Below, piece by piece: positions 1 to 5,032 of a stretch of 5,032 nucleotides of DNA. The notes beneath the pieces are model-generated. The model was not told the origin of the DNA. It did no database searches and saw only the letters and a list, made by a program, of their open reading frames with translations. The stretch's first letter is position 1; every line of letters starts with the position of its first letter. The position numbers and the translations under genes were made by a program. Source of the DNA: Pyrinomonadaceae bacterium (GTDB lineage Bacteria; Acidobacteriota; Blastocatellia; Pyrinomonadales; Pyrinomonadaceae); the NCBI GenBank assembly GCA_026786155.1, contig JAJAYR010000497.1, positions 1 through 5,032 on the forward strand. The letters are read 5' to 3'.

Positions 1-551
1 AATTTGTCAGGACAAACAATCTCGAATTACAGGCGATAACTCTGACGCACGCGCATCTCGACCACATCGGCGGCGTGGCGGATTTGCATAAACTTTTCCC
101 GGACGCGGAAATTATTCTGCACCAAGACGATGAAGATTTGTATTACGGTTTGCCCGAACAGCCTTTGTTTATGGGCATTCCGCCACATCAGTTAAAGGCT
201 TTGGGGCTTGAATTTGAAATTCCGCCGCAGTTGTCGAGAAATTGGCGGGACGGCGAAATTTACGCGGTCGGCAATCTGAATTTTAAGATTCGGCACACGC
301 CTGGACACTCGCGCGGACACATCGTTTTAGCCGAAGAAACGCAAAAAAAAGTTTTTAGCGGCGATTGCCTGTTTGCCGGTTCAATCGGCAGAACGGATTT
401 GCCCGGCGGCGATTTTGAGCAGTTGATAAATTCGATAACGGCTAAAATTTTGCCGTTCGGCGATGATTTTATCGTCTATTCGGGACACGGTGAAGATACG
501 ACTATCGGACAGGAAAAAACATCAAATCCGTTTTTGACCGGCGTTTTATGA
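1..551 (+). CDS. MBL-fold metallo-hydrolase, glyoxalase II/YcbL-like (5' end outside window)
   Basis: This is the C-terminal 182 residues of a cytoplasmic metallo-beta-lactamase-fold hydrolase. The frame is open to the left edge (first full codon at 3). The metal-binding set is visible: THAHLDHIGG at visible residues 15-24 (His16, His18, Asp20, His21), TPGHSRGH at 99-106 (His102), FSGDCLF at 118-124 (bridging Asp121) and SGHGEDT at 160-166 (His162). The GRTDLPGGD stretch (129-137) and the NPFL ending match, as I remember it, the E. coli YcbL subgroup of about 215 aa, so only some 30 N-terminal residues are missing. Family members hydrolyse thioesters such as S-lactoylglutathione; the thiol used here is unknown. 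A GTG at 75 lies inside the metal-binding region and cannot be the real start. The stop (549-551) is one base from the stop of the convergent aldehyde dehydrogenase. Confidence 0.93.
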   Translation, partial: FVRTNNLELQAITLTHAHLDHIGGVADLHKLFPDAEIILHQDDEDLYYGLPEQPLFMGIPPHQLKALGLEFEIPPQLSRNWRDGEIYAVGNLNFKIRHTPGHSRGHIVLAEETQKKVFSGDCLFAGSIGRTDLPGGDFEQLINSITAKILPFGDDFIVYSGHGEDTTIGQEKTSNPFLTGVL

Positions 552-552
552 T

Positions 553-2121
553 TTACTTCTTTCGCAGTTCAATAATTCTTTTTAATAATTTCGGTGTTAG
601 TTTTGCCGTCTGAAACAGCGAACCCGACGCAAAGTATTTGGCGAAACCTTTGAATGTTTCAATCGCGTTCGCGCCGTAAGGCATCCACCAGGCGTTCGGT
701 AAAATCGCTAATTTATTGACGTGAATGTGTTGCGGCTGGACTAATTCCATCAAGCCTTCGATGCCGTGCGTTCTGCCGTTTCCCGAATTCTTAAAACCGC
801 CCCACGGCGTTTGCCCGATGCCGTGCGTGTATAAAACTTCGTTGACGCAAACCGTTCCGGCTTCGATTTGTTCGGCAACTCGCCTGCCTTTTTTCAAATC
901 GCGCGTCCAGACGCTCGCCGTCAAACCGAATTCCGAATCGTTGGCGAGTTTTACCGCTTCCGCTTCGATTTTGAAAGTGGCAATCGGCAGCGTCGGACCG
1001 AAGGTTTCTTCCTGCATCGCCCGCATCGAATTATTCGCGCCGGAAATCACCGTCGGCTCGTAAAATAAATCTTTCGATTTGCCGCCGGTTAAAATTTTCG
1101 CGCCTTCCTTTTCAAAACTCGCAACGTGGTCGGCGACGATTTTTAATTGTCTTTCCGAAGACATCGCGCCGATGTCGGTCGTTACCGAATCGCCCGCGCC
1201 TTGTTTTAATTTTTTAGTTTTTTCAACAATTTTCCGCGTTAATTCCGCCGCCGCCGATTCCTCGACGTAAAGCCGTTCGACCGAAGAACACGATTGACCG
1301 GAATTGCAAAATGCTCCCCACACCGCGCCGTCCGCCGCTAATTCGAGATTCGCGTCGGCGAAAACAATCATCGCGTCCTTGCCGCCCAATTCCAAAACGA
1401 CCGAAGTCAGATTTTTCGCGGCGGCTTCGGCGATTCGTTTGCCCGTCGCCACGCTGCCCGTGAACATAATTTTGTCGGGCGCGGCTTCGACCAACGCCGC
1501 GCCCGTCGCGCCCGCGCCGTTGACGATTTGCACGACATTTTCCGGCAATCCGGCTTTCTCAAAAATTTCGCCGATTTTCAAACCGATAAACGGCGTGAGT
1601 TCCGAAGGTTTTAGCACGACCGTGTTGCCAGCCATCAAAGACATTACGGCTTCGCCCAACGGAATCGAAAACGGATAATTCCACGCCGGAATAATGGCGA
1701 CCACGCCGAGCGGTTGATAAACGATTTTCGAGGTGCGACCCAAAAGTCCGTAAAGTCCGATATTGATTTTGCGCGGCTTCAATAATTTTTCGGCGCGGCG
1801 GGCGAAATACTGCATTAAATCAAGCACCGGCGCGATTTCCATCGAAAACGCTTCGGCAATCGGTTTGCCCGATTCGTTGGAAATTAAAAGCGCGATGTCG
1901 TCCATTTCCGCCAGAATTATTTCCCGCGCTTTCATCACGAACTTTCTGCGCGTCGCAAACGAAGTTGTGCGCCACATTTGAAACACCGCCCGCGCTTGCT
2001 CGACGGCGTTTTCTACGTCTTCGGCAGAAGTATTTTCGACGCGCCCGACTTCCGCGCCGGTCGCCGGATTATAAGAAATAATTTCGTCGGCTTTTTTTGG
2101 AAATGAAATAACTGCGCTCAT
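553..2121 (-). CDS. NAD(P)-dependent aldehyde dehydrogenase
   Basis: This complete 522-aa ALDH-superfamily enzyme oxidises an aldehyde to a carboxylate with NAD(P)+. The N-terminal coenzyme domain shows PAWNYPFS (145-152, oxyanion Asn148), VLKPSELTP (169-177, Lys171) and FTGSVATGKRI (220-230). The general base is Glu244 in LELGGKDA and the nucleophile is Cys278 in NSGQSCSS. Glu372 in EETFGP should hold the cofactor ribose. All key residues are present, so it should be active. About 50 residues follow the usual end of the fold (about 470-522); this tail is basic and amphipathic (ending KLLKRIIELRKK) and could touch a membrane. From memory the sequence resembles the ALDH group around CrtNc/diapolycopenedial dehydrogenase and ALDH22 more than betaine or succinic semialdehyde enzymes; the substrate is not assignable. 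The ATG at 2119-2121 is supported by a strong Shine-Dalgarno. It is divergent from the Lrp-type regulator, with a MITE-like element just upstream. Confidence 0.96.
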   Translation of the reverse strand: MSAVISFPKKADEIISYNPATGAEVGRVENTSAEDVENAVEQARAVFQMWRTTSFATRRKFVMKAREIILAEMDDIALLISNESGKPIAEAFSMEIAPVLDLMQYFARRAEKLLKPRKINIGLYGLLGRTSKIVYQPLGVVAIIPAWNYPFSIPLGEAVMSLMAGNTVVLKPSELTPFIGLKIGEIFEKAGLPENVVQIVNGAGATGAALVEAAPDKIMFTGSVATGKRIAEAAAKNLTSVVLELGGKDAMIVFADANLELAADGAVWGAFCNSGQSCSSVERLYVEESAAAELTRKIVEKTKKLKQGAGDSVTTDIGAMSSERQLKIVADHVASFEKEGAKILTGGKSKDLFYEPTVISGANNSMRAMQEETFGPTLPIATFKIEAEAVKLANDSEFGLTASVWTRDLKKGRRVAEQIEAGTVCVNEVLYTHGIGQTPWGGFKNSGNGRTHGIEGLMELVQPQHIHVNKLAILPNAWWMPYGANAIETFKGFAKYFASGSLFQTAKLTPKLLKRIIELRKK

Positions 2122-2126
2122 TTTTG

Positions 2127-2133
2127 ACTCCTT
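2127..2133 (-). promoter_or_regulatory. Shine-Dalgarno of the aldehyde dehydrogenase gene
   Basis: On the minus strand AAGGAGT lies 5 nt before the ATG at 2121-2119. It is the strongest ribosome binding site in the window and fixes the ALDH start. Its outermost base (2133) is the first base of the 9-bp direct repeat flanking the inserted element, so the insertion stopped just short of destroying the site. Confidence 0.85.
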
Positions 2134-2141
2134 ATTGAATA
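2133..2141. repeat. Left copy of 9-bp direct repeat (putative target-site duplication)
   Basis: TATTGAATA here is repeated exactly at 2341-2349, directly outside the two terminal inverted repeats of the element. The match does not extend on either side. The sequence is itself a dyad (TATT-G-AATA), so these bases can also be read as an outward extension of the inverted repeats with one mismatch at the centre; the target-duplication reading is preferred, not proven. Confidence 0.6.
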
Positions 2142-2340
2142 GAAGTTACGCAGTTGAAGCGAAAAGACAAAAAAATGCCGATTAGTCAGCAAATTTTTCA
2201 TTATCCGAACAGCGAATAGTTGACAGCGAACAGCGAATAACGCGGTCGCCGCCACTATTCGCTGTTCACTATTCACTATTCGCTGTTCAATCGGTAAAAA
2301 TGCCGCGGCAATCATTCGATTATTTCAACTGCGTAACTTC
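2142..2340. mobile_element. MITE-like non-autonomous element, 199 bp
   Basis: The ends are perfect 17-bp inverted repeats: GAAGTTACGCAGTTGAA at 2142-2158 and its reverse complement at 2324-2340. A 9-bp direct repeat TATTGAATA brackets them. There is no transposase or other credible reading frame inside. The interior has an A-rich left flank, a long hairpin of 7-nt repeats (2207-2288), and a right flank with the palindrome TGCCGCGGCA (2301-2310). AAAAATGCCG occurs in both flanks (2171-2180 and 2296-2305). This is the architecture of a miniature inverted-repeat element mobilised in trans. A 9-bp duplication occurs in several insertion-sequence families, and I cannot name the parent. Removing the element and one repeat copy leaves a 119-bp gap between the two divergent genes. 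The alternative is a static 27-bp inverted repeat (26 of 27 matching, 2132-2158 with 2324-2350). Confidence 0.62.
2207..2288. repeat. Inverted arrays of a 7-nt repeat forming a long hairpin
   Basis: The left arm (2207-2241) reads as five 7-nt units close to GAAYAGY (GAACAGC or GAATAGT forms, the third and fifth imperfect). The right arm (2254-2288) holds five units of the reverse complement (ACTATTC or GCTGTTC). Pairing 2207-2239 with 2256-2288 gives 29 matches in 33. The tip can fold again as GCGG-TCG-CCGC (2242-2252). The result is a hairpin of roughly 80 nt at the centre of the MITE-like element, capable of forming in RNA from either strand or as a cruciform. The strict 7-nt phasing recalls the heptamer repeats (STRRs) known from cyanobacteria, by analogy only. 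Confidence 0.85.
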
Positions 2341-2349
2341 TATTGAATA
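2341..2349. repeat. Right copy of 9-bp direct repeat (putative target-site duplication)
   Basis: TATTGAATA directly follows the right terminal inverted repeat and matches 2133-2141 exactly. See the left copy for the alternative reading. Confidence 0.6.
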
Positions 2350-2350
2350 A

Positions 2351-2379
2351 AGAATAGCTTATTCGGGATTTTCGGTAAA
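2351..2379 (-). promoter_or_regulatory. Candidate aldehyde dehydrogenase promoter, now separated from its gene
   Basis: On the minus strand a -35-like TTTACC (plus 2374-2379) and a -10-like TATTCT (plus 2351-2356) are 17 bp apart, each matching 4 of 6 consensus bases. The predicted start is near 2344, at the edge of the inserted element. Before insertion this would have given a short leader; now the transcript would cross the whole element (about 223 nt) before reaching the ALDH start. The -10 hexamer is identical to that proposed for the regulator gene. Matches of this quality arise by chance in AT-rich DNA. Confidence 0.3.
2352..2364. promoter_or_regulatory. Candidate Lrp/AsnC-type operator, 13-bp dyad
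   Basis: GAATA-GCT-TATTC is a perfect 5-3-5 inverted repeat. Thirteen-bp 5-3-5 dyads are a known operator format for Lrp/AsnC (feast/famine) regulators, and the gene starting at 2449 encodes such a protein. The dyad overlaps the candidate ALDH -10 and lies about 35 bp upstream of the regulator's own -35, so it could serve both divergent genes. It is a single site with no second copy in the window. Confidence 0.3.
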
Positions 2380-2398
2380 TACGAGATTAAAATAATTC

Positions 2399-2427
2399 TT
2401 GACAAAATTAAATCCGACGATTATTCT
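2399..2427 (+). promoter_or_regulatory. Sigma70-type promoter for the Lrp-family regulator and transporter operon
   Basis: A perfect -35 TTGACA (2399-2404) and a -10-like TATTCT (2422-2427) are 17 bp apart. The start would be near 2434, leaving a leader of about 15 nt before the ATG at 2449. An imperfect 9-nt direct repeat (TAATTCTTG at 2393-2401, TTATTCTTG at 2421-2429) covers both hexamers and might take part in autoregulation. The ribosome binding site is weak (TGGAAA at 2434-2439). Confidence 0.55.
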
Positions 2428-2448
2428 TGTAAATGGAAAATAAACAGA

Positions 2449-2955
2449 ATGATAAACGATATTGACAATCAAATACTAAACATTATTCAGCGAGATGCGC
2501 GAATTGCCAACGTGGAAATCGCCAGACAAGTCGGGCTTGCGCCGTCCGCCGTGCTGGAACGCATCAAGAAACTGGAAGAACGCGGCATCATTCGCGGTTA
2601 TGCGGCGGATATTGACTCGGCGCAAATCGGTTTCGGGCTGACGGCGTTTATTTTCGTGCGAACGAATGATTGCAGCGACGAAGCGGACAAACTTCTGGCG
2701 GCGATTCCCGAAGTTTTGGAAGTTCACGACGTGGCGGGCGATGAAGATTATCTGCTCAAAGTTCGCGCCAAAGACACGGAAGATTTGGCGCGAATCTTGC
2801 GCGAAAAATTGAAAAACGTGCCGAATGTGATTTCGACGCGGACGACGGTTGTTTTGCGAACAATTAAGGAAACGACCGCGCTGCCGATTGAACGACACGG
2901 CGAAGCGGAAAATTTTTCAAACGCAAAGTCGAAAAAGCGCGGTAAAAAAGATTGA
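2449..2955 (+). CDS. Lrp/AsnC-family transcriptional regulator
   Basis: This complete 168-aa protein has the standard two-domain layout. An N-terminal AsnC-type winged helix-turn-helix (about 3-62) carries the hallmarks DNQILNIIQRDAR, the recognition region APSAVLERIKKLEERGII (31-48) and the GYAADID linker. A C-terminal RAM/ligand-binding domain (about 66-140) contains GDEDYLLKVRAKD (97-109), which in the family lines the effector pocket between subunits. Members assemble as dimers to octamers and usually sense amino acids. The protein is slightly longer than the typical 150-160 aa because of a lysine-rich tail (KSKKRGKKD, 160-168). The ATG at 2449 sits immediately before the conserved IDNQIL start. 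The EamA transporter follows 17 bp after the stop, so the two are probably co-transcribed, and this protein likely controls the transporter and perhaps the divergent aldehyde dehydrogenase. The orthologue and effector are not determined. Confidence 0.95.
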   Translation: MINDIDNQILNIIQRDARIANVEIARQVGLAPSAVLERIKKLEERGIIRGYAADIDSAQIGFGLTAFIFVRTNDCSDEADKLLAAIPEVLEVHDVAGDEDYLLKVRAKDTEDLARILREKLKNVPNVISTRTTVVLRTIKETTALPIERHGEAENFSNAKSKKRGKKD

Positions 2956-2972
2956 AATAAAAAGAGGTTGCA

Positions 2973-3992
2973 ATGCAGAAAGCGGAAATTACAAAATCGA
3001 AGACGAATCGGAATTTAGTTTTATTGGTGGCGGCGTTCGCGGCGGTTTATATTTTTTGGGGTTCGACTTACCTGGCGATTAAATACGCGATAGAAACGCT
3101 GCCGCCGTTTTTGATGGCGAGCGCGAGATTCATCGTCGCCGGTTCGATGCTGCTCGTTTGGGCGCGATTTTCCAAAGATTACGAACGCCCGCAAGCGGCG
3201 CATTGGAAAACGAGTTTCATCGTCGGAACGCTGCTTTTATTAGGCGGCAACGGCGGCGTAGTTTTCGCCCAACATTATATTTCATCGAGCCTCGCCGCGC
3301 TTTTGGTGGCAACCGAACCGTTTTGGATTGTGCTTTTAAGCTGGCTGTGGCTGAAAGGTGCGCGTCCGAATTGGAAAGTCGCGCTCGGTTTGGCAATCGG
3401 ATTTTTGGGCGTATGGCTTTTAATCGGCGGACAAACCGCCAACGCTGCCGACGCAAACGCCGGTTCGATGCAGTTGCTCGGCACCTTCGCCGTCATCTTT
3501 TCGGCGATGGCTTGGGCAATCGGCTCGATTTACGGAATTCGTTCGCCCGTTCCGAAATCTTCGATATTGACAGCCGGAATGCAGATGTTTTCGGGCGGTT
3601 TGGTTTTGCTGCTGGTGAGTTTAATGGCGGGCGAATTTTCTAAATTTAACGTCGCGGAAGTTTCGCGCAATTCGTGGCTCGGACTCGCATATTTAATCAT
3701 TTTCGGTTCGCTCATCGGTTATACGGCTTACAGTTGGCTTTTGAAAAACGCGCCGCCGGAAAGAGTGGCGACTTACGCTTACGTCAACCCGATTATCGCG
3801 GTTTTTCTCGGCTGGCTGATTGCGGGCGAAACTTTTACGACGCAGATGCTCGTCGGCGCGGGCGTGATTGTCGGCTCGGTCGTGCTGATAACTTCGCACG
3901 ATAGAGCGGGAAAAGATGCGGAAGAAAATTTAGAGATTCACGAATCAAACACGCCGACGGGAAATTGTAAAACTTTATCGGCTTCTGCATAA
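2973..3992 (+). CDS. EamA-family (DMT superfamily) transporter
   Basis: This complete 339-aa inner-membrane protein has about ten hydrophobic segments arranged as two EamA repeats (about 15-152 and 167-307). The first repeat shows FWGSTYLAIKYAIETLPP (28-45) followed by ARFIVAG. It continues with the FAQHYISSSLAALLVATEPFW region (98-118). The second repeat shows the matching GYTAYSWLL (249-257) and ATYAYVNPIIAVFLGWL (266-282). These signatures resemble the YedA-type drug/metabolite exporters as I remember them. Members export amino acids or other small metabolites by proton coupling; the substrate cannot be read here. A hydrophilic tail of about 30 residues follows the last segment. The start ATG has AGAGG 5 nt upstream (2963-2967), and the gene lies 17 bp after the Lrp-type regulator, which suggests that the regulator controls export of its own effector. 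A near-perfect inverted repeat follows the stop. Confidence 0.94.
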   Translation: MQKAEITKSKTNRNLVLLVAAFAAVYIFWGSTYLAIKYAIETLPPFLMASARFIVAGSMLLVWARFSKDYERPQAAHWKTSFIVGTLLLLGGNGGVVFAQHYISSSLAALLVATEPFWIVLLSWLWLKGARPNWKVALGLAIGFLGVWLLIGGQTANAADANAGSMQLLGTFAVIFSAMAWAIGSIYGIRSPVPKSSILTAGMQMFSGGLVLLLVSLMAGEFSKFNVAEVSRNSWLGLAYLIIFGSLIGYTAYSWLLKNAPPERVATYAYVNPIIAVFLGWLIAGETFTTQMLVGAGVIVGSVVLITSHDRAGKDAEENLEIHESNTPTGNCKTLSASA

Positions 3993-4003
3993 CGACAAAA
4001 ACA

Positions 4004-4086
4004 AATTTACATGGATAACAGGATTAACAGGGATAAAGCAAATTCTAATTTTCTTATCCCTGTTAATCCTGTTATCCCTGTAAATT
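4004..4086. repeat. Intergenic inverted repeat, probable terminator between convergent genes
   Basis: Arms 4004-4036 and 4054-4086 match at 32 of 33 positions around a 17-nt loop. Each arm carries the phrase GGATAACAGGATTAACAGG, itself a roughly 9-nt repeat. Read on the minus strand, the stem is followed by TGTTTTTG (4003 down to 3996), so it resembles an intrinsic terminator for alaS; in the transporter's direction there is no T-run after the stem. The last two bases of the right arm belong to the alaS stop codon (4085-4087). I recall the same phrase as a common dispersed intergenic repeat in unrelated bacterial genomes, so it may be a mobile or amplified repeat doing termination, not a purpose-made terminator. 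Confidence 0.8.
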
Positions 4087-5032
4087 AAATTCCCAGCATT
4101 CGCCCGACGACTTTATAACTTTCTTCTAAAGCGTCGTTTAATTTCGTCGCGTCCGTGCCGCCGCCTTCCGCCATATCCGCTTTGCCGCCGCCTTTCCCGC
4201 CGACGATGGGCGCGATTTCCTGCACGATTTTTCCGGCTTTCACGCGGTCGGTCAAATCGTCGGAGACGCGGACGATAAACGAAACTTTGTCTTCTTCGGT
4301 TCGCGCCAGAATGACCACGCCGGACTTTATTCTCGCCATCAAAGTATCCGACAAATGCCGCATTCCGCCTTTATCTAAACCGTCAACGATTTTCGCCACG
4401 ACTTTTACGCCGTTGATTTCTTTGGCTTCGTCGCCGTTCGATGAAGAATTGCCGATTGCGCCGGTGGCAATTTTCATCTTCAAATCTTCGACTTCGCGGC
4501 GCGTCCGTTTTAATTCTTCCTGCAATTTTTCGATTGCGAGAGGCAAATTATCGCGCTGTGTTTTTAACGCACCCAAAGATTTTTCGATTAACTGTTCGTC
4601 TTCGCGGAAACGCGCAAAAGCGTCGAGTCCGGTAATCGCGCGGATTCGGCGCACGCCGGACGCGACCGCTTCGTCGGATAAAATCTTAAACGAACCGATG
4701 TCGCCCGTCGCCGAAACATGCGTTCCGCCGCAGAGTTCTTTGGAAAATACGCCGTCGCCGACGCTCAAAACGCGAACTTCCGAGCCGTATTTTTCGCCGA
4801 AAAGAGCCGTCGCGCCCGAATTTTTCGCGTCGTCAAACGCCATAATGTCGGTGTTGACTTTTTCGTTTTTCAAAATCTCGCGGTTGACGATTATTTCGAT
4901 TTCCTTAATTTCTTCATCGGAAATCGGCTGATAATGCGAAAAATCAAACCGCAGATAATTCGGCGCAACGACCGAACCGGCTTGTTTGACGTGCGTCCCC
5001 AAAACCTCGCGCAACGCCGCGTGAACCAGATG
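4085..5032 (-). CDS. alaS: Alanyl-tRNA synthetase, C-terminal part (5' end outside window)
   Basis: The visible 315 residues are the C-terminal third of AlaRS (full-length bacterial enzymes are about 875 aa), which charges tRNA-Ala with alanine in the cytoplasm. The frame runs off the right edge with HLVHAALREVLGTHV, the end of the first zinc motif of the editing domain. The second zinc motif is CGGTH (visible residues 101-105; nt 4718-4732). SGVRRIRAITG (125-135) ends the editing domain, which removes mischarged Ser and Gly. A charged coiled-coil linker follows (about 146-191, rich in KLQEELKRTRREVEDLK). Then comes the C-Ala domain with VGGKGGGKADMAEGGG (277-292), which helps bind tRNA and form dimers. 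Nothing is missing or broken in the visible part. The TAA stop overlaps the end of the intergenic inverted repeat; the gene is convergent with the EamA transporter. Confidence 0.97.
   Translation of the reverse strand, partial: HLVHAALREVLGTHVKQAGSVVAPNYLRFDFSHYQPISDEEIKEIEIIVNREILKNEKVNTDIMAFDDAKNSGATALFGEKYGSEVRVLSVGDGVFSKELCGGTHVSATGDIGSFKILSDEAVASGVRRIRAITGLDAFARFREDEQLIEKSLGALKTQRDNLPLAIEKLQEELKRTRREVEDLKMKIATGAIGNSSSNGDEAKEINGVKVVAKIVDGLDKGGMRHLSDTLMARIKSGVVILARTEEDKVSFIVRVSDDLTDRVKAGKIVQEIAPIVGGKGGGKADMAEGGGTDATKLNDALEESYKVVGRMLGI

Noticed and set aside
75..551. GTG at 75 as the start of a short complete gene
   Set aside because: The conserved metal-binding motif THAHLDH lies upstream in the same open frame, so the gene begins before the window.
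1304..1678. Plus-strand open frame of 124 codons
   Set aside because: It is antisense to the ALDH catalytic region; the composition is that of a shadow frame and no start signal precedes it.
2190..2240. GATAAT on the minus strand (2205-2200) as a promoter carried by the element for ALDH
   Set aside because: The -10-like hexamer is good, but I found no acceptable -35 at 16-18 bp, so I did not call it; it remains possible.
2207..2288. Possible CRISPR array
   Set aside because: The repeats are 7 nt, have no spacers and invert at the centre; no cas genes are present.
2118..2315. Minus-strand reading frame of 65 codons whose stop overlaps the ALDH start (ATGA)
   Set aside because: It lies almost wholly in the MITE-like element; its repetitive protein (QRIV, FAVR repeats) is just the 7-nt array translated, and it matches no family I know.
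3158..3643. Plus-strand open frame of 161 codons inside the transporter gene
   Set aside because: It is an out-of-frame, Arg-rich shadow of the EamA coding sequence, which has clear family motifs in its own frame.
4155..4931. Plus-strand open frame of 258 codons
   Set aside because: It is antisense to alaS, Ser/Pro-rich and low in complexity as expected from the complement of that gene, and shows no domain or ribosome binding site.

Overview
The window looks like an ordinary chromosomal segment of a free-living bacterium. Codon choice (many GCG, CCG, GAA and AAA codons, with AT-rich gaps between genes) and the style of the intergenic repeats suggest an Acidobacteriota-like genome, perhaps the Blastocatellia/Pyrinomonadaceae side. 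That assignment is an impression from sequence style, not a demonstrated result. There are five protein genes, two of them cut by the window edges, and no RNA gene, CRISPR array or prophage that I can see.

Layout, left to right. (1) The 3' part of a metallo-beta-lactamase-fold hydrolase of the glyoxalase II/YcbL type runs rightward and ends at 551. (2) A complete NAD(P)-dependent aldehyde dehydrogenase (522 aa) runs leftward; the two stop codons are separated by one base. (3) A 327-bp divergent intergenic region holds a compact 199-bp element with 17-bp perfect terminal inverted repeats, flanked by a 9-bp direct repeat. Inside it is a long hairpin built of inverted arrays of a 7-nt unit. Next to it lies a short AT-rich regulatory stretch with candidate promoters for both divergent genes and a 13-bp dyad. 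(4) An Lrp/AsnC-family regulator and, 17 bp downstream, a 10-TM EamA (DMT) transporter form a likely two-gene operon. (5) An 83-bp near-perfect inverted repeat of the 'GGATAACAGGATTAACAGG' kind separates the transporter from the convergent 3' end of alaS. (6) The C-terminal third of alanyl-tRNA synthetase runs leftward off the right edge.

How the genes may work together: an Lrp/AsnC regulator next to an EamA exporter, divergent from an aldehyde dehydrogenase, is a plausible small-molecule (amino acid or derived aldehyde) response unit. Substrates cannot be read from sequence. MBL hydrolase and ALDH both belong to families that handle reactive carbonyl products, but they are convergent, so co-regulation is not implied. 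AlaRS is an unrelated housekeeping gene.

The most interesting part is the 199-bp MITE-like element. It appears to have inserted about 20 bp upstream of the ALDH start codon, between a candidate ancestral promoter and the ribosome binding site, giving ALDH a long, strongly structured leader. I see no convincing novel multi-gene system in this window.
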